A stretch of DNA of 33,594 nucleotides from Aureococcus anophagefferens (lineage: Eukaryota > Sar > Pelagophyceae > Pelagomonadales > Pelagomonadaceae): contig NW_008705619.1 in assembly GCF_000186865.1 (NCBI RefSeq), positions 43,332-76,925 on the forward strand, in the 5' to 3' direction. The notes under the pieces were generated by a model, which was not told the origin of the DNA, did not search any database, and saw only the letters and a list, made by a program, of their open reading frames with translations. Each line of letters begins with the position of its first letter. Position 1 is the first letter of the stretch. Position numbers and translations under genes: made by a program. Below, piece after piece: positions 16,818-24,620 of this stretch.

Positions 16818-18671
16818 ATGTACCGGCGCCAGAGCGACCGCCGCGACGAGCGCGGCCACGACGAGGACGGCGAGCTGCGCCCGGCGGCCGAGCCGCGGCG
16901 CGGCGGCGCGGTCTACCGCTTCGTGGGATCGCCTCGCAGCCGCAGCGACCGCCCGGCGCCGCGGTCGCCGCCGCCGGCGCGCTTCGGGTCCGTGGAGACG
17001 TCGAGCCGCTGGCGCGCCGACGACGCCGACGACGCGCGGCGCCTCGCCCGCGAGGTCCTGGAGAAGCGGCGGAGCGAGGCGGCGGCCGCCGCGCCCGCGG
17101 CCGCGCCGCCGCCCGCGGCCGCGCCGCCGCCCGCGCCCGCGGAGCCGCCCGCGCCCGCGGAGCCGCCCGCGCCCGCGGAGCCCGCGCTGTCGCCCGAGGC
17201 CGTCGCGAAGATGGCCGCGGCCATCGCCACGGAGCGGCTCCGCGCCGAGGCGGCGGTGGCCGCGCCGCGCCGCGATTCGGCGGACATGTACGACCCCGTC
17301 GGCGCGTCGGCGCAGTCCGAGGAGCCGGCGCCGCCGGGCGACAAGCCCAAGGTCGCGGGCTTCAAGCTCGGCGGCGCCGCGGAGCCGCGCCGCGAGCCGC
17401 GCCGCGTCGACGGCTTCGGCGACGCCGACGACGAGCCGCGCGGGAGCCGCTTCGACGACGCGCCGCCGCGCCGCGACGACGGCGACGACCGCGACCGCTT
17501 CGACGACCGGGACCGCTTCGACGACCGGGACCGGGACCGGGGCCGCCGCCGCCGCCGCGACGACGAGTTCGACGCCATCTACGGCGACGACCGCGGCCGC
17601 TACGAGCCCCGGCGCCGCGGCGGCTACGACCGCCGCGACGACTACGACCGCCGCGACGACTACGGCCGGGACCGCGACGACCGCCGCCGCGACTACGACC
17701 GCGACTACGACCGCGACCGCGACTACGGCCGGGACCGCGACTACGACCGCGACTACGGCCGCGACCGCGACCGCGACCGCGACTACGGCCGCGACCGCGA
17801 CGCCGACCGGCCGCCGCGGCGCGGCGGCTTCGACGGCCGGCCCCGCGACTACGACGACGAGCCGCCCCGGCGGCGGAGCGACGATCGCTTCGACGACCGG
17901 CCGCGCGGCGGCGGCTTCTCCGGCCCGCCGCGCAACGACGCGCGCCGCGCCGCGGTCGCCGAGGCGCTGTCGCGCCGCGACGACGCGCCCGAGCGCTCCG
18001 ACGACCCGGCGGACGAGGGCCAGGCCGCGCCGTCCATCGCGTCCAAGGTCGCGGCGGCGGCCGCCGCCGCGAAGACGCTCGCCGCCGCCGAGGAGGGGCC
18101 CGCGGACGACTACATGGCCGCGGCGTTCGTCGAGAAGGCCGAGGAGAAGAAGGTGCGGCGGAAGAAGAAGAAGGACGACGCCGCGTCCAAGGCGACGGCG
18201 GCCGCCGCGGCGACGAACACGCCCGAGCAGCCGCCGCCGGCGCCGAACACGCCCGCGTACACCGCGCAGCAGCAGCAGTACTACGCGGCCCAGCAGTACT
18301 ACGCAGCGCAGCAGGTGCTCCAGGCCCAGCAGTATTACGCAGCTCATTACGCGGCCGCCGCCGCCGTCTACAGCGACCCGCGCTACGCGGCGACCTACGC
18401 GGCGCAGCAGCTCAAGAGCGCGGGCGAGCCCCAGCCCCCGGGCACGGCGTCGCTCATCCCCGGCGCGCCGGGCGCCGTCGACCAGCAGGCCATCGACGCC
18501 CAGATGGCCCTCGCGGCGCACGCCGCCGCGCTCGCGCCGCCGCCGCCGCCGCCGGGCGGGCCGCCTGGCTCGCTCCCCGCGGACCCGGCGGCCGCGGCTC
18601 CCGAGGCCGCGGAGGAGGAGGCCGCGGAGGAGGAGGCCCCGCCGGCGGCGGAGGGCGCCGGGCTGGACTAG
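16818..18671 (+). CDS. Low-complexity RD/YG- and Q/Y-rich protein, probably RNA-associated
   Basis: ATG 16818 gives 617 aa. The order of segments is: a basic N-terminus with RYRRQ/DRR character and an SSRWRADDADDARRLAREVL helix; a Pro-Ala-Glu repeat (about residues 93-122); a central block of DRD, DYD and YGRD repeats (about 210-345); a Lys-rich patch KKVRRKKKK; a prion-like Gln/Tyr/Ala block of AQQYY repeats (about 478-515); and a Pro-rich, acidic C-terminus. RD/DRYG-rich tracts occur in splicing factors and eIF4B, and Q/Y-rich tracts in condensate-forming RNA-binding proteins. No RRM, KH or helicase fold is visible, so the link to RNA is by composition only. The DNA below the RD block is itself a degenerate 9/18-bp repeat. 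Confidence 0.6.
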   Translation: MYRRQSDRRDERGHDEDGELRPAAEPRRGGAVYRFVGSPRSRSDRPAPRSPPPARFGSVETSSRWRADDADDARRLAREVLEKRRSEAAAAAPAAAPPPAAAPPPAPAEPPAPAEPPAPAEPALSPEAVAKMAAAIATERLRAEAAVAAPRRDSADMYDPVGASAQSEEPAPPGDKPKVAGFKLGGAAEPRREPRRVDGFGDADDEPRGSRFDDAPPRRDDGDDRDRFDDRDRFDDRDRDRGRRRRRDDEFDAIYGDDRGRYEPRRRGGYDRRDDYDRRDDYGRDRDDRRRDYDRDYDRDRDYGRDRDYDRDYGRDRDRDRDYGRDRDADRPPRRGGFDGRPRDYDDEPPRRRSDDRFDDRPRGGGFSGPPRNDARRAAVAEALSRRDDAPERSDDPADEGQAAPSIASKVAAAAAAAKTLAAAEEGPADDYMAAAFVEKAEEKKVRRKKKKDDAASKATAAAAATNTPEQPPPAPNTPAYTAQQQQYYAAQQYYAAQQVLQAQQYYAAHYAAAAAVYSDPRYAATYAAQQLKSAGEPQPPGTASLIPGAPGAVDQQAIDAQMALAAHAAALAPPPPPPGGPPGSLPADPAAAAPEAAEEEAAEEEAPPAAEGAGLD

Positions 18672-18793
18672 GAGCAGTCCAGCCCCGCGCCGGTTCGAAG
18701 GGGCGGTTACTTTCTCGCGAGCAGAGGGGCGGGAGCGGCTGGGGGAGGACAGACAGGAGTTCTTGGCGCGTGAGTCCACGCGGGGGGGGTTGT

Positions 18794-20240
18794 CTAGACG
18801 GCGGACGCCGTGATCGGGCGCTCGGACACGTCGGAGAGGACGCCGACGAAGTGGGTGATCTCGCCCGTCGTCGGCGAGCGGAGCGGCGCGGCCTTGAGCT
18901 TGTTCGCGAAGGCCGACTCGTCCTTGCGGTAGTTGGTCACGGTGACCTCCGTGGACCGGCCGCGGAGGAGGTGCTCGACCATGTCGTCGAGCGCGACGAG
19001 GTCCGTCGCCGGGCCCTGGATGAGGTTCAGCGACGCGTCGCGGGCCTCGTCCTGTGAGAAGCCGCAGAGGTCGACCCACTCCTGGTTGACGTGGCAGATG
19101 CGGAACGGGCGCCGCGCCTCCGTGACGACGATGGCGCCCGGCGCGCCCTCGGCGACGGCCTCGTCGAAGGTCGTGGGCAGGTCCGCGAAGGTCTTGACCT
19201 CGAGCGTCGCGCCGCGGGCGGCGAAGTCGGCGAGCGGCGTGCCGTAGGACAGCGTCGTCGCGTAGAGCGGCCGCGCCGCGCGCTCCGCGGCGAGCCGCTC
19301 GTGCTCCCGCGCCGTGAGGCCCGCGGCGTCGCTGAGCGCCTGGGAGAAGGAGAGGTGGCTCGCGTCGTAGGCGTCCTGGGGCAGCGCCGCGGCCGCCTCG
19401 AGCGCCGCGAGCTCCGACGCGTTGTGTCCCACGCAGTCGCTGTAGGGCGTCGCGAAGCTCACCGCGGTCTCGTACCGGGACGCGGCCGCCGCCGCGTCGA
19501 GGGCCGCGAGCTCCGCCGGGCGATGGGCCATGGCGTCGGCCAGGGGCGTCGACCACGACAGCGAGCACTCCGGCGCGGCCGCCGCGGCCGCGTCGAGCGC
19601 GTCGAGCTCCGCGGCGCTGTAGCCGCCGACGGCGTCGCTGTAGGCAGTCGCGTAGCTGATGGTCAGCTCCGGCGCCGCCGCCGCCTCCGCGTCGAGGGCC
19701 GTCGAGCTCCGCGGCGCTGTAGCCGCCGACGGCGTCGCTGTAGGCCGTCGCGTAACTGATCGTCGGCTCCGGCGTCGCGGCCGCGGCCGCGTCGAGCGCG
19801 TCGAGCTCCGCGGCGCTGTAGCCGCCGACGGCGTCGCTGTAGGCCGTCGCGAAGCTCATGGACGGCTCCGGGGCCGCGGCCGCCTCCGCGTCCAGCGCCT
19901 CGAGCTCCGAGACCGAGTAGCCGCCGACGGCGTCGCTGTAGGCCGTCGCGAAGTTGATGTGCGACGCGTCGAACTGGGGCGCGGCGGCGGCGGCGGCGTC
20001 GAGCGCCCGCAATTCCGCCTGGCTGGGACCGCAGACGTCGCTCATGGGGGTGGCGAAGCTGAGCGAGTCGCGGACGAAGCGCGAATCCATCTTCGGCGCG
20101 GCCTTGGCCGCGGCGATGCTCGCCTTGACCTCGAACTCGTTGGGCCCGCAGGCGTCCGCGTAGGGGGTCGCGAAGCTCAGCTGCGTGGCGTAGTAGCGCT
20201 GCGCGACGCGGCGCAGCGGGTTACGTATGGAGCGCATCAT
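18794..20240 (-). CDS. Repeat protein with C-terminal LOV-like PAS domain lacking the photoactive Cys; one-base frame break
   Basis: Start ATG 20240 (MMRSIRNPLRRVAQRYYATQ) gives a basic, amphipathic N-terminus resembling a mitochondrial presequence. Ten tandem units of about 33 aa follow, each of the form S-F/Y-A-T-x-Y-S-D-A-V-G...E-L-x-A-L-D-A5. They end in a PAS domain (about 19170-18800) with the strands FRICHVNQEWVDLCGFSQ, LIQGPATD, NYRKDESAFANKLKAAPLR and GEITHFVGVLSDVSE. These match LOV-type PAS domains, except that the flavin-adduct Cys of GRNCRFLQ is Leu in DASLNLIQ. Reading changes frame at 19699-19700, where one repeat is 100 rather than 99 bp, so a single extra base is almost certain. 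The role is probably a sensory or scaffold protein; light adduct chemistry is unlikely. Confidence 0.75.
19215..20185 (-). repeat. About 99-bp coding tandem repeats
   Basis: The block gccgccgacggcgtcgctgt starts at 19622, 19722, 19821 and 19920: spacings of 100, 99 and 99 bp. Flanking units are more diverged but keep the encoded SFATPYSD-type motif, about ten units in all. The central units are nearly identical at DNA level, which points to recent unequal exchange or gene conversion. Confidence 0.85.
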
Positions 20241-20658
20241 TCTGACGTTCCTGTTGTGCAAGTGGGGGACTGTTGCGGGTCGGCGAAGCACTGGTGGGCT
20301 TCTTGCAACGACGTGGGCGAAGTGTGGGGGGCTGGCGATGCGCTGGAAGGCTGTTCTGCAACGACGAAGCGGGCGAAGCAGATCGACGCTCTGAGTGATG
20401 CCGCGGCGCTGCTCACAACTTCAATGCGCTTCGGAGAGCCCTCGCCAAGGCCAGCCCCCAGACAGTCGTCCCTCGCGCCGCCTCGACGAACAACGCAAAC
20501 CCCATACTTCGCTTGCGACGACGCTGGTGAAGTATGGGGTTCTAGCGAGTGCAGTGGGCGGTGATGCGACGACGATGGGCGGGGAACACCGACGCTGTGA
20601 GCTGAGCTTCGGGCGCGCCGGCGGCAAACCCCGGGGGGCCCAGGACCACGACCATTAC
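20241..20658. repeat. Gene-free spacer with foldback and diverged direct repeats
   Basis: No gene is supported in these 418 bp. They hold a perfect 13-bp inverted repeat, aaccccatacttc at 20498-20510 and its complement at 20529-20541, with an 18-bp loop. A diverged direct repeat of the form tgc(a/g)acgacg..gg.gaagt(g/a)tgggg occurs near 20304 and 20514, with a partial copy near 20354. This looks like decayed minisatellite or small foldback-element DNA. It also contains the upstream region of the repeat/PAS gene. Confidence 0.55.
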
Positions 20659-21705
20659 TCACCCGCGCTTCTTCCCCCGCGGCCCCTTGACGACGCCGAG
20701 GTCGATGAGCGACCGGGCCATGTCCGGGTAGCTGCGCTCGGGGCCGATGAGCTCGCCGCCGAGGAGCGCGCGCGCCTTGGACGGGTCGTAGGACGTGACC
20801 TTGCGGCCGATGGAGGACTTCACGGCCGCGGCGCCCTTGTCCCAGAGGGCGAAGAGCGCGATGAGGAGGTAGGGCGCGACGAATCGCGGGACCTTGAAGC
20901 CCAGGGGCCCGTATTCGGCGCGGAGCATCGCGGCGACCTCAGTCATCCAGAGCGGCGCGCCGCTGTCCAGGAGGTAGCGCTGGCCCTTGGCCTCGGGCGC
21001 CTCCATCGCGCGGACGTGGGCCTTGGCGACGTCGCGGACGTCGACGCTGGGGACCCACACGCGCGGCACCGCCGGCATGTCGCCCGAGAGGAGGCGCTTG
21101 ACGAGCATCGCCGACGAGCAGTCGCGGGACGAGAGGAGCGGGCCGATGACGTAGCTCGGGTTGACGGTCGCGACGTCGAGGCCGAGCTCCTCGCTCAGCC
21201 TCCAGGCCGCTTGCTCCGCGAGCGTCTTGCTTTTCGCGTATTCGTCGCACGAGTCGACGTTCGAGACGTCGGCCTCCGTGAAGATGCGCGGCGCGGTGTC
21301 CTTCGGGTCCCGGCCGGAGCTGATCGCGACGACGGACGACGTCACGACGACGCGCTGCACGCCCGCCTGTTTGGCGAACCGCAGGACGCGCTCCGTGCCC
21401 TCGACCGCGGGCGCCACGAGCGACCCGGCTTCGACCTCGCCGATGGGGAACGGGCTCGCGCAGTGGCAGCAGTAGGCGCACCCCTCCAGCGCCGCCTCCC
21501 ACCCGGCGTCGCTCAGCAGGTCCGCCTCGACGAGCTCGACGCCTTTGAGCGTCGCGTGCGCGGCGAGGTGCGCGACGGCGGCGGCGTTGTTCGGGTCGCG
21601 CACCGTGCCGCGCACGCGGAAGCGCTTCGTTTCCAGTAACGCGAGTGCGACGTGGCCCGCAACGAAGCCCGAGACGCCCGTGACGAGGCAGACAGGCAGG
21701 TCCAT
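20659..21705 (-). CDS. NAD(P)-dependent extended SDR, dihydroflavonol/cinnamoyl-CoA-reductase-like
   Basis: ATG 21705 gives 348 aa. The Rossmann signature is TGVSGFVAGH at residues 9-18 (TGxxGxxA type). A downstream GTVRDPNN matches the NADP-binding R of the DFR/CCR group. The active site is Tyr156-x3-Lys160 (YAKSK), with Ser in VVTSSVVAI upstream. VNPSYVIGPLL and the VPSVDVRDVAKAHVRAM strand are typical of this family. A hydrophobic stretch PYLLIALFALW near residue 280 may associate with membrane, as in sterol 3-beta-HSD-type members. Family enzymes reduce carbonyls of flavonoids, cinnamoyl-CoA or aldehydes. The substrate here cannot be read from sequence. The C-terminus is basic (RGKKRG). 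The start is divergent from the gene at 21895 across 189 bp. Confidence 0.85.
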   Translation of the reverse strand: MDLPVCLVTGVSGFVAGHVALALLETKRFRVRGTVRDPNNAAAVAHLAAHATLKGVELVEADLLSDAGWEAALEGCAYCCHCASPFPIGEVEAGSLVAPAVEGTERVLRFAKQAGVQRVVVTSSVVAISSGRDPKDTAPRIFTEADVSNVDSCDEYAKSKTLAEQAAWRLSEELGLDVATVNPSYVIGPLLSSRDCSSAMLVKRLLSGDMPAVPRVWVPSVDVRDVAKAHVRAMEAPEAKGQRYLLDSGAPLWMTEVAAMLRAEYGPLGFKVPRFVAPYLLIALFALWDKGAAAVKSSIGRKVTSYDPSKARALLGGELIGPERSYPDMARSLIDLGVVKGPRGKKRG

Positions 21706-21894
21706 ATGTGCGTTTTTGGGGCGTCGGCTGGTGTCGCGGCGCGGTGGTTGGCGCGTTCGGCGTGTCTTATTGCCGCCCAAAGGCGCCGCACATGCGCTGC
21801 TGCGGCGTGGTTGAAGGCGACGTTCACCGGAGAGCCTCGAGGGAGAGCATCGCGCTCCCTCCGTGCGCCGCGCCGCCACAAACCACCAGCCGCG

Positions 21895-22605
21895 ATGGCG
21901 TCGATGCCCGGGCTGACGCCGACCTTCGCCGAGGCCGTCGAGTTCCACAAGCCGTCGGCCGAGGCGAGCGCCATGTTCAGTGCCTGGTACGGCTTCCAGC
22001 ACCCCGGCGGCGAGTTCGAGGTCTGCCTGCGGCCCGGCGGCGTCTTCTACGCGCCCCAGTTCCCGGCGAACTCGCGCTGGTGCGTCATGCCGAGCGGCGA
22101 CGGCGCGAAGATCGGCATCGCCTGGGGCAAGTACGGCAACTACGAGCTGGCGGTCACGGACGCCGTGCTCCGGGAGCTGCAGGGCGCGGCGGTGCCGCCG
22201 TCGCCCAAGGACGCGCCGGGCCCGAACGACTGGCGCCGCATGCGCGCGATCCGGCCCCTGTCGCCCGCGGAGCTGAGCCTCATCGGGGCGACGGGCGGCG
22301 GCTCCGAGTGGTCCTTCGAGTACGAGGGCGGCGCGTTCAACGTCCAATTCCGCGGCGACTCCTACAACCACTTCGTGTGCGCGCAGTACAGCGCGCACAG
22401 CCACTGGAAGCTCACGAACGGCGACGAGGTCGCCATCAACTGGGGGCCCTACGGCAACTACGCGCTCAAGGTCGCCGGCGACGCGGGCGCGGGCTCGTCC
22501 GTCGGCAACCCGAAGGACTGGCGACGAATGAAGAAGCTCCGCGACCTCGAGCCCGCGGAGGCGAGCCAGCGGTGCACGGCCCACGACCACGACCACCACG
22601 GGTGA
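21895..22605 (+). CDS. Protein with two copies of an unnamed about 95-aa domain and His-rich tail
   Basis: ATG 21895 gives 236 aa. The protein is an internal duplication. Each half has a W/F-rich beta segment (GGEFEVCLRPGGVFYAPQF / GGAFNVQFRGDSYNHFVCA), then S-x-W/H-W and a glycine-type turn. Each half then has the pattern I-x-W-G-x-Y-G-N-Y-x-L (IAWGKYGNYEL / INWGPYGNYAL) and a closing DWRRM-x-x-(I/L)-R segment. The shared WG-x-YGNY core suggests a small beta-barrel or ligand-binding fold. The C-terminus ends in HDHDHHG, which could bind a metal. No signal peptide or membrane segment is seen, so it is probably cytosolic. No named family was recognised. Confidence 0.6.
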   Translation: MASMPGLTPTFAEAVEFHKPSAEASAMFSAWYGFQHPGGEFEVCLRPGGVFYAPQFPANSRWCVMPSGDGAKIGIAWGKYGNYELAVTDAVLRELQGAAVPPSPKDAPGPNDWRRMRAIRPLSPAELSLIGATGGGSEWSFEYEGGAFNVQFRGDSYNHFVCAQYSAHSHWKLTNGDEVAINWGPYGNYALKVAGDAGAGSSVGNPKDWRRMKKLRDLEPAEASQRCTAHDHDHHG

Positions 22606-22762
22606 GCGCACCCCGCCCGCCCCCGCCCCGCAAATCACGGGGGCGCCCCCAGGTGAGCGCCGCAGGTCGACCGCGGCCGCCGTCCTCCGGCCCTGCGACA
22701 CCGCCTGCGCGACGACGGCCTGCATCGGGCCGTGCTAGGTGCCGCCGGCGCTTAGCTGGCTT

Positions 22763-23542
22763 TTAATCATCGTCCCGGTCCGAGCGCCAGAATTGGACGA
22801 TGTTCCAGAAGATCTCGTTCGGCAGAGGTCTCGAGGCGCGCGCGGACCTCTTCGACGAGCCCGGCGCGCCGAAGACGCGCTGGAGAACGGAATCGGACGA
22901 AGGAGGTCGCGCGCGGCCGCGAGCAAAGAGGCTTCGCAGCCGCACGAGTTCGACGCGCGGAGCGCGAGCGTAATTCTTCCATCCGCCGGCGCGTTTCACG
23001 TCGCGGATCAACGTTCTAGACGGGCTGTCGGCTTGTATTTCGTAGCCTTCAACGCAATGCAACTCGGCATCGTTTCCGTATTTGTCTACCATGGAAATGT
23101 CAGCACCACTGCGCAAAAGGAACTTAACGGCTTGCAGGTAATCATTTCTTGCGGCAATCATCAGCGGAGTAATTCGATTAGGTGAACTCTGCGCGTCGAT
23201 CGCTGCGCCGTGCTTTAAGATGACTCCCGCCTCTCTGTGTGAGTGACAATAATGGAGCGGCGTAAATCCTACGGTATTTGCTTTTCGAACATCAGCGCCG
23301 TGTTCGACGAGCAGCTCGATAAGGCCGGTAAAATCAACAGCGTCCTCATCGTGCTCCCCCCCTCCGCCCTTCTTGAGAATGCTGATAAGAAAAGTATCTC
23401 CGAGAGCGCTCCCGTCCCAAGGTTCGTTCGAAGCCCACTGACTGCCCAGCAACCAATTCTCCAAGCCCTCCATGTCGCCTGCCCTGATACATGCGAGAAT
23501 CTCGTCATGGTATACCGCTTCGTCGTCCGTGTCATCATACAT
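22763..23542 (-). CDS. Ankyrin-repeat protein, pelagophyte-type C-terminus
   Basis: ATG 23542 gives 259 aa. An acidic N-terminus leads to about four ankyrin repeats: DEILACIRAGDMEGLENWLL, LIELLVEHGADVRKANTVG, FTPLHYCHSHREAGVILKHG and ITPLMIAARNDYLQAVKFLL. The C-terminus has VELVRLRSLFARGRARPP and ends with LPNEIFWNIVQFWRSDRDDD. Such a 'LP-x-E-x-F-W-x-(I/V)-x-x-(Y/F)-W-R' ending is, as I recall, common in the expanded ankyrin family of these algae. Ankyrin repeats bind proteins; no partner is implied. The middle of the gene (about 23000-23520) is clearly AT-richer and uses A/T third positions far more than its neighbours, which may mark a younger or transferred copy. Confidence 0.8.
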   Translation of the reverse strand: MYDDTDDEAVYHDEILACIRAGDMEGLENWLLGSQWASNEPWDGSALGDTFLISILKKGGGGEHDEDAVDFTGLIELLVEHGADVRKANTVGFTPLHYCHSHREAGVILKHGAAIDAQSSPNRITPLMIAARNDYLQAVKFLLRSGADISMVDKYGNDAELHCVEGYEIQADSPSRTLIRDVKRAGGWKNYARAPRVELVRLRSLFARGRARPPSSDSVLQRVFGAPGSSKRSARASRPLPNEIFWNIVQFWRSDRDDD

Positions 23543-23723
23543 CTCCTAGCGTCTCGCCGCGCGGCGGCGCGCGTCGGACGGCGAGCTTCGGGCGCGCAGC
23601 GGTCGGACGCGCCGCGCGCGCAGCCGACCGAGACCTCAGCCTCAAACTGAGGCAAAGCTGAACCTCAACTTAAACCCGGCAACCCGAAGCCGTCGATAAT
23701 ACGGCTGCCCGGCTCCCGCCAGC

Positions 23724-24563
23724 ATGAGCGCCCGCCTGGAGCTCCCGCTGCGCAGCATCCGGCTCGTCATCGCCTACGCGGCGTCCTGGGACCCGAGCGA
23801 CGACGCCGAGCGCTGGTTCAAGTTCGTCTCCCTGCTGAGCGTGTCGCGGTCCTTCCACGCGGCGCGGCCCCTGCTCTTCGAGCTGCTCGTCAACGCCCAG
23901 GCCCCCTGCAAGGCGCGCGTCGCCGAGCTCGAGGACCGCTTCATGTTCATCCGCCCGAGCTTCCGGGGCACGGCGCGCGGCACGCTGAAGAACGCCGTGA
24001 AGCAGCTGCGCACAGTAGAGACGCGCGAGCTCACCAAGGTCTTCCGGGCGCTGCGGCGCGGCGGCGTGGGCGCGCGCGAGGCCATGGTCCGGGCCGTCGC
24101 CGAGGCGACGCCCGGCGAGTTCTACGAGCGCCTCTGCGCCTGGTACGACCGGGAGCGCTTCCGGCTCCGCGCCGCGGTCCGCATGCGGAGCAAGCTCTAC
24201 TACCAGCTCTGCAAGCTCCAGCTCGCCGGCGACGGCGCCGCGGCGGGCAGTTCGTTGGACGCCGACGCCGCGCGGCGGCTCCGGGACGCCCTCGCGCAGC
24301 CGCTCTGCGCCCTGAGCGACGCCGCGCGGTCGCGCGTCGCCTCCGCGACGGGGCTCCGGCCGCCGCCGCCGCCCAAGTTCTCCGCGGCCCTCCTCGAGCA
24401 GACGCGGGGCGAGATGCGCGCCGCGTCCCTGGCCAAGCCGCCGCCGAGCCACCCGTCGCCCTACGCCTACTTCCCGCCCCACTCCAACTCCGCGGCGCCG
24501 CACCCGGCGCCGGCCTTCGACCCGAGCGAGGCCCGGCTCCAGCGCGGCGTCTTCCGAGTCTAA
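23724..24563 (+). CDS. Hypothetical helical protein, possible F-box-like N-terminus
   Basis: ATG 23724 gives 279 aa. The first 55 residues (LPLRSIRLVIAYAASWD, then WFKFVSLLSVSRSFHAARPL) have the helical, Leu/Trp-rich pattern of F-box-like modules, but key positions are not decisive. The centre is basic and helical (KVFRALRRGG, FYERLCAWYDRERFRLRAA). The tail is Pro-rich and disordered. No family was recognised. The stop lies 57 bp from the end of the convergent C2-TOG gene. A short echo, cgtcttccgagt / ggtcttccgagt, flanks this tail-to-tail spacer. Confidence 0.5.
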   Translation: MSARLELPLRSIRLVIAYAASWDPSDDAERWFKFVSLLSVSRSFHAARPLLFELLVNAQAPCKARVAELEDRFMFIRPSFRGTARGTLKNAVKQLRTVETRELTKVFRALRRGGVGAREAMVRAVAEATPGEFYERLCAWYDRERFRLRAAVRMRSKLYYQLCKLQLAGDGAAAGSSLDADAARRLRDALAQPLCALSDAARSRVASATGLRPPPPPKFSAALLEQTRGEMRAASLAKPPPSHPSPYAYFPPHSNSAAPHPAPAFDPSEARLQRGVFRV

Positions 24564-24620
24564 TGGAAAAAGCGTCGCGGACCGGGAGCCCGCGCGCCCG
24601 CGGTCTTCCGAGTTTACGCG

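Noticed and set aside
13478..16819. Very long reverse-strand open frame (over 1100 codons)
   Set aside because: It is antisense to the glycosyltransferase and five-pass membrane genes, is built of Arg/Val/Ala/Glu from reversed GC-rich codons and has no domain. In GC-rich DNA such shadow frames are expected.
17600..17800. CRISPR-like periodic repeat
   Set aside because: The period is 9/18 bp without spacers and encodes Asp-Arg-Tyr-Gly in frame; it is a coding low-complexity tract.
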